A stretch of DNA of 7,462 nt, from positions 5,924-13,385 of the forward strand of contig DDXI01000020.1 in assembly GCA_002347475.1 (NCBI GenBank), in the 5' to 3' direction. The position numbers and the translations under genes are program-made. Under the pieces are notes generated by a model that was not told the origin of the DNA, made no database searches, and saw only the letters and a program-made list of their open reading frames with translations. Of this stretch, positions 1 through 7,269 are shown piece after piece. Origin of the DNA: Peptococcaceae bacterium UBA2264 (GTDB lineage: Bacteria > Bacillota > Desulfitobacteriia > Desulfitobacteriales > Desulfitobacteriaceae). Each line of letters starts with the position of its first letter. Position 1 is the first letter of the stretch.

Positions 1-194
1 ATGATCTTTTTTATAGGAGGTTCTGAGGCTGAAGCCAGATTTTCCCGGGCAGCCTCGGTAACGTAAGGGCAACTGTCCAGCACTCCTTTCCCAGTAGCTA
101 AAGCCATTGCAAAAGCCAGACAAGTCGGCGTACCGCACTCGCCGCAATTTTTTTTGGGGAGCTGCTTATATATTTCCAAACCCGATAAGGCCAT
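1..194 (-). CDS. acsC: Corrinoid iron-sulfur protein large (gamma) subunit, N-terminal 64 codons, cut by the window edge
   Basis: AcsC with AcsD forms the corrinoid iron-sulfur protein, a cytoplasmic carrier that takes the methyl group from methyl-tetrahydrofolate (via AcsE) and hands it to acetyl-CoA synthase. Only the N-terminal domain is visible. It begins MALSGLEIYKQLPKKNCGEC and carries Cys17, Cys20, Cys25 and Cys42 in CX2CX4CX16C spacing. This is the ligand set for the [4Fe-4S] cluster that reductively reactivates the cobalt of the corrinoid. The ATG at 194-192 is preceded by AAAGGGG at 208-202 with a 7-base spacer, which fixes the start. The gene follows acsB after 35 bases in the same orientation, so co-transcription is likely. 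The TIM-barrel and corrinoid-contacting C-terminal domains lie outside the window. Identification is by recalled similarity to the Moorella AcsC N-terminus and by context. The reading frame stays open to the edge. Confidence 0.95.
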   Translation of the reverse strand, partial: MALSGLEIYKQLPKKNCGECGTPTCLAFAMALATGKGVLDSCPYVTEAARENLASASEPPIKKI

Positions 195-201
195 ACTTTA
201 A

Positions 202-208
202 CCCCTTT
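202..208 (-). promoter_or_regulatory. Ribosome binding site of acsC
   Basis: The minus strand reads AAAGGGG, 7 bases before the ATG at 194. It sits in the 35-base, very A/T-rich gap after the acsB stop codon (TAA at 232-230) and confirms the acsC start before the cysteine cluster. Confidence 0.65.
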
Positions 209-229
209 CTGCTTAAGATTATTATATAT

Positions 230-2410
230 TTAAAACAGTGGTTCCAGATCAAAACAAGGATGACCGCTTTCTTCCAGAAAAGGCAGGATTTCTTCGATGG
301 CTGTGCCCACAGTCTCATCGGCGATTTTATCAATAAAGTCTTCCCCCAGCCCCTCCTGAACAGAACGCTGGACAAAATCATCATGGAGAAAATCCTTCAG
401 TTCTTTGGGCATCCAAACGATCCGGGCGATCCCGCCATCAGCAGGGATAAACTTCTTACTGACAATATAAGACCGGCCAATGCCCATAAAGCCCGGAGTC
501 TGCAGACCGCCGCCGCAGGTGCCGGCCAGAGTAGAAAAAGTCATACCGCTGGGAGTCATGCCGCCGTGCTCCCGTGTCGTGATCATCAGACCATTGACTT
601 CCGGAACTATAGCCATAATTGCTTCGAAACAGCCACAAGAGGTCATTGGTTTATCCATAAGTGTATAAAGGTTGACCTCCTCTAAAGTGTTGTTGGAAGC
701 CGTCCGCAGGTAATCGTTACAGCTTTGCCACATTCCTCTGATATCGTCGAGAGCCGGACCTTTGGGAATAGGCTGGTTAGGTCCGGTTGGGGTTATTTCG
801 AAAGCAGCTTTGGCATCCAACCAGCTGACAGCACCGCAAAGCCCTACGCGTTCCGGGGTAACGATACAGACATGGTTGGGAGCAAAAGATTGACATAGCA
901 AACAGGAATAAAAATCTTCAACCGATTCGTCAGTCAGAGTTCTCATCCTGTCATCCCGGGCCCGATAACGTTCCCGGGCAGCAGCCATATTTTTTTCCAC
1001 CTCAGCTTGCTCCGTATAGATTGTAACCTGAACTCTATCCACGATTGCCGGAAACTCTTGTTTGAATTTAGCCAGGAGAAGTTCGCCGAGATGGCGGAGC
1101 AGGAGACCTTTAGCCCGGGCATCTTTGGAAATTCGCACCCACATATAATCACGCTGGGCCACATGCCAGATACCTTCCCCGTAGTTAGCAAAATAATGGA
1201 TCCGGCGTTCCAACACTCCTTCAAAATCCTTCTGCATCTTACGGCCAAAAATATCAATCATAATACCTAAGGGCAGGCGGGTGCCTTCCGGGACACTATC
1301 GATTTCAGGGCCAATAACTTCCACCTTACCATCTTCAACCTCTTCAGCACTGACCATCCGGACAAGTTCAAAGCCGGTTGTTTTTCCGCCGCCGAACTCG
1401 ACATAGGTATCTCCTTTGCGGATCGTTTCCCCTTCAAAGGCCGGGCCGAAATTAACAGGGATAGGTATTTCAATATCCGTAAGTTTGATTCCCCGTATTT
1501 CCAGGGCTAAAGGAACAATTTTCTCGTAATCCGGTTCGGATATATACCAATCAGGTATGGTCATATCCTCGCCCAGCTTCTGGTCAGTCAAAACTGGGAA
1601 ACCCATAAAAATCGCGCCCATACTGGCAGCTAACTTAACATCATCCAGTTCACCCAGACTAAGCACAAAAGCCCGTACCCGGCGGCGTTGATAGTCGCGG
1701 TGTTCTTCCCGCAGGCCTGGGGGAATACCGCCAAAAGCCAAACCAGCCCGGAAGGCGTAATTGACCGCATGAATTATTTGGGTAAAGTTTCCCAGCGGAA
1801 AGGTAATGTAATCCAAACCAATCTTGACGTTTTCTTCCAGCAGTTGTTCAATGATTTCATCACAAAGAAAAATCATGAACCCTTTACCCATCAGATTATC
1901 CACGATCTTTTTAGCCGCCTGCGAGTCAGCAGCCCGGCCCATAATAACGGCCACTCCCGGGATTGTCCAGTCAACCATCTTGATGCCATGCTTGCGCAGG
2001 ACCGGATCGCCCAGGAAACCTGTCCAGGGCTCAACCTTTGGTTCATCACCTTCCAGATAATGGATAATTTCTATGATTTCAGCCGCATACAAGACAGCTT
2101 CACCCCAAAGACGGGCATTGCTAAAATTGCGTTCGGCGTGCAGCTGATTGCGCATGCGGTTCAGGATGGGGACAAGCTCACCCAAAGTAGTCACAGCTTC
2201 CCCTGAAAGACAGGTTATCACCGGAAGGTGGTAGGCAGTATCAGGATAGGCTATTTCCTGTTTTGCTCCATAAATTTTAAGGGCTTTATTTAACAAAATT
2301 TCGGCATAGGTCAGAGCGATTACTGCTCCGTCATAAGCCCTGCGAAAAATTCTTGTTCCCTGTCTAGCCGGATCTGTTATGGCATTTTCATATATTTCTT
2401 CCATAGACAT
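230..2410 (-). CDS. acsB: Acetyl-CoA synthase (CO-methylating; alpha subunit of CODH/ACS)
   Basis: AcsB condenses CO from AcsA, a methyl group from the corrinoid protein and CoA into acetyl-CoA. The product is 726 residues, close to the 729 I recall for Moorella thermoacetica. The catalytic A-cluster ligands are all present: Cys503, Cys506, Cys515 and Cys525 (in SCLLCQSFAPNHVC and GLCG), then the Cys592-Gly593-Cys594 motif. These correspond to Moorella 506/509/518/528 and 595/597 with a constant shift of three. The first four hold the [4Fe-4S] cubane; Cys506 bridges to the proximal nickel; Cys592 and Cys594 with the Gly593 backbone hold the distal nickel. By family architecture, roughly residues 1-310 form the CODH-contacting domain, followed by a central domain and the A-cluster domain after about residue 490. 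GGAGG at 2423-2419 lies 8 bases before the ATG at 2410; the second Met (codon 3) would be 14 bases away, so the first is preferred. It starts 18 bases after the acsA stop. No disruption is seen. Confidence 0.98.
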   Translation of the reverse strand: MSMEEIYENAITDPARQGTRIFRRAYDGAVIALTYAEILLNKALKIYGAKQEIAYPDTAYHLPVITCLSGEAVTTLGELVPILNRMRNQLHAERNFSNARLWGEAVLYAAEIIEIIHYLEGDEPKVEPWTGFLGDPVLRKHGIKMVDWTIPGVAVIMGRAADSQAAKKIVDNLMGKGFMIFLCDEIIEQLLEENVKIGLDYITFPLGNFTQIIHAVNYAFRAGLAFGGIPPGLREEHRDYQRRRVRAFVLSLGELDDVKLAASMGAIFMGFPVLTDQKLGEDMTIPDWYISEPDYEKIVPLALEIRGIKLTDIEIPIPVNFGPAFEGETIRKGDTYVEFGGGKTTGFELVRMVSAEEVEDGKVEVIGPEIDSVPEGTRLPLGIMIDIFGRKMQKDFEGVLERRIHYFANYGEGIWHVAQRDYMWVRISKDARAKGLLLRHLGELLLAKFKQEFPAIVDRVQVTIYTEQAEVEKNMAAARERYRARDDRMRTLTDESVEDFYSCLLCQSFAPNHVCIVTPERVGLCGAVSWLDAKAAFEITPTGPNQPIPKGPALDDIRGMWQSCNDYLRTASNNTLEEVNLYTLMDKPMTSCGCFEAIMAIVPEVNGLMITTREHGGMTPSGMTFSTLAGTCGGGLQTPGFMGIGRSYIVSKKFIPADGGIARIVWMPKELKDFLHDDFVQRSVQEGLGEDFIDKIADETVGTAIEEILPFLEESGHPCFDLEPLF

Positions 2411-2418
2411 TTGCCTTT

Positions 2419-2423
2419 CCTCC
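2419..2423 (-). promoter_or_regulatory. Ribosome binding site of acsB
   Basis: The minus strand reads GGAGG with 8 bases to the ATG at 2410. It lies in the 18-base gap after the acsA stop (TAA at 2431-2429) and decides between two possible starts, codons 1 and 3, in favour of codon 1. The short gap also points to translation of both genes from one message. Confidence 0.8.
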
Positions 2424-2428
2424 CTTCC

Positions 2429-4447
2429 TTACCATCCCTGAGCGAGAGACGTATTAAATTTTTCAGCTGTTTTTTGATGAACAGCAAGCTTCCAGGTCCG
2501 ATATTCCAAGGCATCTAATAATTTTCTGGCCCCAATCAAAGGATCCATTTCAAAGATAAAACTTCCGCCGTAGACATCATGGGCGATTTGGGTTGCTATG
2601 CCGTAAACCAAATCACTGCCTTCCAGCGGAGGCATGCTCCCGACATGAGTCGGCACCCCCATCGTAACAGCCCAGGTCCCAATGGCTATAGCTTTCTCAT
2701 GCATGGCCTCCGGAGCTGAAGCCACAAAGGGCACCTTGGGAGTATCAACCTCTAATTCCTCAGCCATCGCTGTCAGCAAATCCATGCCCCGGCTGTTATC
2801 GACACAGGAACCGATATGGAAGACAAGCGGCAAGCCGGTGGTTAATTGGGGATTGGCCTCTTCAAGGGTCTTCAGGAAACTTTTTAAGCCTTCTCCGGCA
2901 TAGGCCTCAACAGCAGCCGGGGACATTAAGCCGAGTTTCGCGTAAGCGCCTGCGGAACAGCCGGTAGCCACCACAAAAACATCGTTTTTAACAAGTTCCT
3001 TAAGAACCGCAACATGAGATTCGTCTTGCGGCCTTTTCAGGTTATTGCAGCCGGCCATTTGGGCAACACCTTTGATTTGACCGCTTAAAATGGCATTGGT
3101 CAAAACAGAAATCGGCTTCTCCGGGTTAATTTTGGCAAAGATTTCATTCAAAGCTTCGATACTGAAACCAGCTACCAATTTGTGGCGTTCGTCAGGTATA
3201 GAGATCTTCTGCGGATCCCGGTTTTTGTAAGAATCAATTGCTATCTTAACCAGTTTTCGGGCATCGTCCAGAGCAGTCCCGGCATTAAAAGCCAGATACT
3301 GCGACCCGGGTATTTTCATGATGCTTTCTGTGGTTACGACCTTGGTATGGAAACATTCGGCAACTTGCTGGACAGCTGGATAAATACACTGGATATCCAC
3401 AATCATGGCATCCAAAGCCCCGGTCATGATAGCCATCTCCTGCGAGGCTGAAGATGTCGCCAGATAGATACCTTCCCTCATCAGCAGTTCATTGCCGGTA
3501 CAACATATACCGACTACGTTTACTCCTTCTGCCCCTGCTTTTTGGGCTTCTCCGCTCATATTACGGGCAGCGGCCACCACCATTTCACTAAGAACAGGAT
3601 TATGGCCATGCACGGCAATATTCACCATTTTAGGATTAATAACCCCTAAATTTGCTTCTGATACTACGGGTTCAGGTATCCCGAAAAGGACATCACTCAG
3701 GGTGGTTCCGATATATTCCCCGGCAAGGTCAGCAAGTGAGGCCTTAAGACCGCCGAAAATGATATTGACCGGATCACTGTCCACACCCATAGCTGTTTGG
3801 GCCAGAAGTTCGGTTACTGTCCAATCAATCGCTCGGGGCATAATGTTGGTATGCTGGAATTTCTTCCGGCGGCCTTCAGAAATGAAGCTATCCAGGAAAG
3901 CTAAAGGGCGGTCCTGGTAACGTCCAAAGTCCTGGTAAGCAAGTTCCACGACCTCGCGGAGAATATCGGGATCACTGCGATCAAGAGTTGCGATCTTAAG
4001 TGCTGCCGCCAGTTTATGAAGTTTTTTTGAAGATTTGATCATATAGTCCGGGGCTCTTCCTTCAGCTAATTCATAAGCTGTATGCAAGACATGACGGGCA
4101 TGTTCAGAATGAGAAGCCGTTCCCCCGGCAATCAAACGGACCAGATTTCTGGCTACGATAGTGTAGGCCGTCGCTCCGCAAATCCCTTTGCTGGCAGGTC
4201 CGTCCTCTGCTTTTACCCGGCAAGGACCGGCAATGCAGATCCGGCAGCAAACACCTTTATAGCCAAACTGGCATTGCGGCTGTTGGGCCACAAACCGATC
4301 AAATACAGTTTCAATATTATTTTCCTGAGCCTTAGTGATCATTTCCAAGGCCCCGGGATCGATAGTGCGAAGAGGGTTTTTGGGCTCCGTCACCCGCGGG
4401 GCAGCAGTTGGTCGGGCCTGATGGGTTAAATCTCTGTATCTGGGCAT
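2429..4447 (-). CDS. acsA: Nickel-dependent carbon monoxide dehydrogenase (CODH beta subunit of CODH/ACS)
   Basis: AcsA catalyses reversible CO2 reduction to CO and supplies CO to AcsB through a tunnel in the CODH/ACS complex. The 672-residue length matches the family (about 674 in Moorella). Cys59 and Cys67 (CX7C) fit the intersubunit [4Fe-4S] D-cluster; Cys68, Cys71, Cys76 and Cys90 fit the B-cluster. The Ni-Fe-S C-cluster ligands are His282, Cys316 (adjacent to Cys315), Cys354, Cys467, Cys497 and Cys548. His113, His116, His119 and His122, spaced every third residue, match the proton-transfer histidine ladder. Lys585, 37 residues after Cys548, matches the catalytic lysine. All are therefore present for an active enzyme. 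Adjacency to acsB and acsC identifies it as the acetyl-CoA synthase-bound type rather than a free-standing CooS used for CO respiration. GGGGAGG at 4462-4456 is 8 bases before the ATG. No truncation or frameshift is seen. Confidence 0.98.
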   Translation of the reverse strand: MPRYRDLTHQARPTAAPRVTEPKNPLRTIDPGALEMITKAQENNIETVFDRFVAQQPQCQFGYKGVCCRICIAGPCRVKAEDGPASKGICGATAYTIVARNLVRLIAGGTASHSEHARHVLHTAYELAEGRAPDYMIKSSKKLHKLAAALKIATLDRSDPDILREVVELAYQDFGRYQDRPLAFLDSFISEGRRKKFQHTNIMPRAIDWTVTELLAQTAMGVDSDPVNIIFGGLKASLADLAGEYIGTTLSDVLFGIPEPVVSEANLGVINPKMVNIAVHGHNPVLSEMVVAAARNMSGEAQKAGAEGVNVVGICCTGNELLMREGIYLATSSASQEMAIMTGALDAMIVDIQCIYPAVQQVAECFHTKVVTTESIMKIPGSQYLAFNAGTALDDARKLVKIAIDSYKNRDPQKISIPDERHKLVAGFSIEALNEIFAKINPEKPISVLTNAILSGQIKGVAQMAGCNNLKRPQDESHVAVLKELVKNDVFVVATGCSAGAYAKLGLMSPAAVEAYAGEGLKSFLKTLEEANPQLTTGLPLVFHIGSCVDNSRGMDLLTAMAEELEVDTPKVPFVASAPEAMHEKAIAIGTWAVTMGVPTHVGSMPPLEGSDLVYGIATQIAHDVYGGSFIFEMDPLIGARKLLDALEYRTWKLAVHQKTAEKFNTSLAQGW

Positions 4448-4455
4448 TTTGCTAA

Positions 4456-4462
4456 CCTCCCC
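4456..4462 (-). promoter_or_regulatory. Ribosome binding site of acsA
   Basis: The minus strand reads GGGGAGG, 8 bases before the ATG at 4447. This is the strongest anti-16S match among the genes here, consistent with high expression of CODH. Confidence 0.8.
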
Positions 4463-4496
4463 TGTATTAATTAAGAATCTCCCGGCATGCTATCCT

Positions 4497-4509
4497 GGGA
4501 ACGATTCCC
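4497..4509 (-). other. Small perfect stem-loop between cooC and acsA
   Basis: The minus strand reads GGGAA-TCG-TTCCC beginning two bases after the cooC stop codon (TAG at 4513-4511). The stem is 5 base pairs with a 3-base loop and no T-run follows, so it is not a convincing intrinsic terminator. It could slightly stabilise or process the message between cooC and acsA, or be chance. The rest of the 63-base gap holds only the acsA ribosome binding site and the short palindromes GCATGC and TTAATTAA. Confidence 0.35.
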
Positions 4510-4510
4510 T

Positions 4511-5278
4511 CTATTTTCTTTCTGGACTGACTATACAGCGATAAATATCATCCAATTGTGTCTTAAGCAAAGATGTGGTTAATTCTTTATACTCGTCAGT
4601 GATGGACATTTCCGCTAATTCCTCACTGTAAGAGATAATACCCCTCAGTTCTTCCGGCGAAAAGCTTTCCCGGAGAAAACTTTCTTCTTTTGAATTACGA
4701 ACTTTATTGCCAACTACAACAATCTTTGGGATCCCCAGCTCTGAACCCAGTTTGCGGATAACCTCGGCAGTATGAACACTAACTTTACTGGGTTCTGTAA
4801 CTATGATCAGGACATCTACTCCCCGGGCAGTACCTCTGGTAAGCTGTTCAATGCCGGCACCTTGATCAATAATAACAGTATCCTCCTTGTCAAGGATTAA
4901 GGAATTCAGCAAGGCATGCAGAAAGCTGTTTTCTTTACAATAACACGAAGTGCCGCCGCTCTTAACATTACCCATGCGTAAAAGCCGAATATTACCGAAT
5001 ATCAGGGAGTAATCATCGAGCACATCATCAACCTTTGGATTCAGGGAATAATAGGCCCCGCTTCCTCCCATTCTCTCTTCAATTAGTTCCTTCATATCAA
5101 CAATGGCCTTTAGATTGCTAAGCTCACTTTCCGGAATCCCCAGGATAGCCCCCAGGCTAACATCGGGATCAGCATCAACTGCCAGGACTGTAAGTCCTTG
5201 TCCGGCCAGCCAGTGTGCCAGATTTGCAGCAAAAGTTGTTTTGCCGACGCCCCCCTTGCCGGAGATTGCGATTTTCAT
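4511..5278 (-). CDS. cooC: CooC/AcsF-type nickel-insertion ATPase for CODH/ACS maturation
   Basis: CooC proteins are cytoplasmic, dimerising MinD/SIMIBI-class ATPases that bind nickel and support its insertion into CODH or acetyl-CoA synthase. The chosen product is 255 residues. It opens MKIAISGKGGVGKTT, a deviant Walker A motif (residues 7-15) with signature Lys8 and P-loop Lys13. Asp35 and Asp37 follow in VDADPD (switch I), and Asp138 sits in the switch II/Walker B segment IIDQGAGIE. Cys112 and Cys114 form the CXC metal-binding motif, at the same numbers I recall for Carboxydothermus CooC1. The frame extends upstream to an ATG at 5335, but that start has no ribosome binding site and would add 19 residues before the P-loop. 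AGGGAG at 5293-5288 lies 9 bases before the ATG at 5278, so the latter is chosen. acsA follows after 63 bases. Whether it matures CODH, ACS or both cannot be decided from sequence. Confidence 0.95.
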   Translation of the reverse strand: MKIAISGKGGVGKTTFAANLAHWLAGQGLTVLAVDADPDVSLGAILGIPESELSNLKAIVDMKELIEERMGGSGAYYSLNPKVDDVLDDYSLIFGNIRLLRMGNVKSGGTSCYCKENSFLHALLNSLILDKEDTVIIDQGAGIEQLTRGTARGVDVLIIVTEPSKVSVHTAEVIRKLGSELGIPKIVVVGNKVRNSKEESFLRESFSPEELRGIISYSEELAEMSITDEYKELTTSLLKTQLDDIYRCIVSPERK

Positions 5279-5287
5279 GACGATTCT

Positions 5288-5293
5288 CTCCCT
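5288..5293 (-). promoter_or_regulatory. Ribosome binding site that sets the cooC start
   Basis: The minus strand reads AGGGAG, 9 bases before the ATG at 5278. It places translation start directly before the Walker A motif, as is usual for this ATPase family, and argues against the in-frame upstream ATGs at 5335 and 5302. Confidence 0.7.
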
Positions 5294-5314
5294 TTTTAAC
5301 ATAGTACCATCTAT

Positions 5315-5343
5315 TTTATCATATTTCCTGCTCATTTCGTAAA
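5315..5343 (-). promoter_or_regulatory. Weak sigma-A-like promoter candidate for cooC-acsA-acsB-acsC
   Basis: On the minus strand, TTTACG (5343-5338) is separated by 17 bases from GATAAA (5320-5315). Each box matches four of six consensus positions. It lies 37 bases upstream of the cooC start, in the 184-base gap after fhs, which is where an operon promoter would be expected. The match is weak and A/T-rich gaps produce such hits by chance, so this is a suggestion only. Confidence 0.25.
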
Positions 5344-5434
5344 TATCGGCAGACGTGTCGACAGCTGGTTTATCCTCAATGCCCTGAGGCCAAATATTTA
5401 TTTTTATGAGGCAGCAATGGATGTATTGTTATTC

Positions 5435-5458
5435 AGCAGAAAATGTCTTTTTTCTGCT
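5435..5458 (-). other. Stem-loop immediately downstream of fhs
   Basis: The minus strand reads AGCAGAAAA-AAGACA-TTTTCTGCT, a perfect 9-base-pair stem with a 6-base loop, starting 4 bases after the fhs stop codon (TGA at 5465-5463). The stem is followed by GAATAAC, not a T-run, so it is not a standard intrinsic terminator. It may be a 3' message-stabilising or partial attenuation structure. Its place at the start of a 184-base gap suggests that fhs and cooC are at least partly separate expression units. The remaining gap holds a small CCTCA/TGAGG inverted repeat at 5374-5389 and the promoter candidate; I see no gene there. Confidence 0.45.
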
Positions 5459-5462
5459 CAGA

Positions 5463-7142
5463 TCAGAACAATCCAGATATAATCCCTGCAGAATCTACGT
5501 CTATAGCTTCAGCGGAAGGCACCTTTGGCAGACCAGGCATAGTCATTATATCTCCAGTCAAAACCACTACAAAGCCTGCACCTGCAGAAACCTTTACATT
5601 CCTGACGGCTACCCGGAAATTCTTTGGCCAGCCAAGCTTTTTGGGATCATCGGAGAACGAATATTGAGTTTTAGCCATACATACAGGAAGATTTTTGAAG
5701 CCCATATCTTCTATTCTGGCTATCTCTTTCAGAGCTGCCGGTGAAAAATCAACACCATCTCCGCCATATATTTTCTCTACCACTACATCGACCTTTTCCT
5801 TTAAAGATAAATCATCATTGTACATAAATTTAAAATTGCTTTTACCCTCATCAATCAAGCGCAAAACTTCTTTCGCCAGTGTTTTCCCGCCTTCCCCACC
5901 TTTAGCCCAAACCTCGGAGAGCGTGACACTAGCTCCATATTGCTTACATTTTTCTTCAATCAACCTCAGCTCAGCTTCCGTATCCGTTGGGAACCTATTG
6001 ATGGCAACAACCACAGGAAGGCCAAATTTTTCTGTAATATTTTCAATGTGCTTAAGAAGATTGGGAATACCTTTCTTGAGTATATCCAAATTTTCAGTTG
6101 AGAGCTCAGTCTTTTGGGCGCCCCCATGATGTTTCAGGGCCCTTACAGTTGCAACGATGACGACTGCAGACGGCTTTAAACCTCCAATACGACACTTTAT
6201 ATCCAGAAATTTCTCTGCGCCCAGGTCCGCTCCAAAGCCGGCTTCCGTCACTACATAGTCACCAAGCTTAAGGGCCATTTTTGTGGCCATTAAACTGTTA
6301 CATCCATGCGCAATATTGGCAAAAGGTCCGCCATGAATAAAAGCTGGTGTTTGTTCCAGGGTTTGTACCAGATTGGGTTTTAAGGCATCTTTAAGCAGAG
6401 CTGCCATAGCTCCTTCGGCCTTTAATTGACCTGCAGTCACCGGTTTATCATCTCTTGCATATCCTATAATAATGTTTCTCAGGTTTTCTTTCAGGTGATC
6501 CAGGTTTTTGGATAAACAGAGAATAGCCATTACTTCTGAGGCCACTGTGATGTCAAAGCCGTCCTCACGTGTATCTCCGTTGGTTTTACCATTTAAACCA
6601 CTTACAATAAACCTGAGTTGCCTGTCATTCATGTCAATGCATCTTTTCCATGTTATCCTTTTAGGATCGATTCCCAACTGGTTGCCTTGATAGATGTGAT
6701 TATCGATCATGGCTGCCAGAAGGTTATTCGCAGCTCCAACGGCATGCATATCTCCGGTAAAATGCAGATTTATGTCTTCCATGGGCACAACTTGGGCATA
6801 CCCTCCGCCGGCAGCTCCACCCTTAACCCCAAAGACAGGTCCCAGAGATGGTTCCCTTAGGGCAATAACAGCTTTTTTCCCGATCCGGCTTAAAGCATCT
6901 CCTAAACCAACAGTTGTTGTTGTCTTTCCCTCTCCGGCAGGAGTAGGAGTCATGGCAGTAACAAGAATTAGCTTCCCGTCCTTTTTGGTTTCAAGGTCAT
7001 TAAGAATATTATAATTAACTTTAGCCTTGCAGGGGCCATAATACTCCAGGTATTCTTTGCCAATACCTATGCTCTGCGCTATTTCTTCAATTGGCTTTTG
7101 CTTTATACTCTGGGCGATCTCAATATCACTTCTGAATATCAT
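5463..7142 (-). CDS. fhs: Formate-tetrahydrofolate ligase (10-formyl-THF synthetase)
   Basis: This cytoplasmic enzyme joins formate and tetrahydrofolate using ATP to give 10-formyl-THF, the entry step of the methyl branch of the Wood-Ljungdahl pathway. The 559-residue length is normal for the homotetrameric bacterial enzyme. The P-loop PTPAGEGKTT is at residues 66-75. The family signature GVKGGAAGGGY is at 105-115, and the second signature VATVRALKHHGG is at 330-341. Conserved GGPFANIAHGCNS (271-283) and EAGFGADLGAEKF (300-312) are also present. The ATG at 7142 is preceded by GGGAGG (7154-7149) with a 6-base spacer. The gene lies between etfA and cooC on the same strand, with 158-base and 184-base gaps. 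This suggests regional co-location with the carbonyl branch rather than tight translational coupling. The frame is intact and the identification is unambiguous. In some bacteria fhs serves only one-carbon metabolism, but the neighbours here argue for the acetyl-CoA pathway. Confidence 0.98.
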   Translation of the reverse strand: MIFRSDIEIAQSIKQKPIEEIAQSIGIGKEYLEYYGPCKAKVNYNILNDLETKKDGKLILVTAMTPTPAGEGKTTTTVGLGDALSRIGKKAVIALREPSLGPVFGVKGGAAGGGYAQVVPMEDINLHFTGDMHAVGAANNLLAAMIDNHIYQGNQLGIDPKRITWKRCIDMNDRQLRFIVSGLNGKTNGDTREDGFDITVASEVMAILCLSKNLDHLKENLRNIIIGYARDDKPVTAGQLKAEGAMAALLKDALKPNLVQTLEQTPAFIHGGPFANIAHGCNSLMATKMALKLGDYVVTEAGFGADLGAEKFLDIKCRIGGLKPSAVVIVATVRALKHHGGAQKTELSTENLDILKKGIPNLLKHIENITEKFGLPVVVAINRFPTDTEAELRLIEEKCKQYGASVTLSEVWAKGGEGGKTLAKEVLRLIDEGKSNFKFMYNDDLSLKEKVDVVVEKIYGGDGVDFSPAALKEIARIEDMGFKNLPVCMAKTQYSFSDDPKKLGWPKNFRVAVRNVKVSAGAGFVVVLTGDIMTMPGLPKVPSAEAIDVDSAGIISGLF

Positions 7143-7269
7143 ACTCAGCCTCCCATTTAACTATCAAAGACGGATATAAAAAAACCATTTTTAAGTAATG
7201 CAAGCTTCCTGATTACCTGCCGCTTTGTACCATTTGCCTCATTCATCCAAAAGTTCTGCAGCAAACAGC
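7143..7269 (-). other. fhs upstream region without a gene
   Basis: These bases between the etfA hairpin and the fhs start contain the fhs ribosome binding site (GGGAGG at 7154-7149). They also contain an A/T-rich stretch at about 7175-7200 and a second copy of the segment found in the etfA hairpin (minus strand TCAGGAAG at 7212-7205). I see no convincing -35/-10 pair: TTGCAT near 7203-7198 with TATATC near 7178-7173 has a 19-base spacer and poor matches. I recognise no known riboswitch, T-box or small RNA, and no short coding frame with a ribosome binding site. Confidence 0.4.
7149..7154 (-). promoter_or_regulatory. Ribosome binding site of fhs
   Basis: The minus strand reads GGGAGG, 6 bases before the ATG at 7142. 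It supports the full 559-residue start, which agrees with the usual N-terminus of the family. Confidence 0.75.

Noticed and set aside
221..226. Perfect TATAAT on the minus strand between acsB and acsC
   Set aside because: The gap is almost pure A/T and no acceptable -35 box lies 16-18 bases upstream (the nearest TTGATC is 20 bases away). An internal acsC promoter is therefore not supported.
107..685. 192-codon plus-strand open frame overlapping acsC and the 3' end of acsB
   Set aside because: It is antisense to two well-supported genes, has no ribosome binding site or recognisable domain, and its sequence is low-quality shadow protein.
1688..2206. 172-codon plus-strand open frame inside acsB
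   Set aside because: It lies wholly antisense to the conserved N-terminal part of AcsB and has no recognisable motif or start signal.
3492..3920. 142-codon plus-strand open frame inside acsA
   Set aside because: It is antisense to the C-cluster region of AcsA, with a serine/proline/arginine-rich composition typical of shadow frames.
5279..5335. 19-residue N-terminal extension of cooC from an ATG at 5335
   Set aside because: There is no ribosome binding site before it, the extension is lysine/arginine-rich and unlike the family, and it contains the good ribosome binding site for the ATG at 5278.
5374..5389. CCTCA/TGAGG inverted repeat in the fhs-cooC gap
   Set aside because: The stem is only five base pairs with a six-base loop, no T-run follows, and it overlaps no recognised operator motif.
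5695..6129. 144-codon plus-strand open frame inside fhs
   Set aside because: It is antisense to conserved fhs coding sequence, with no family resemblance.
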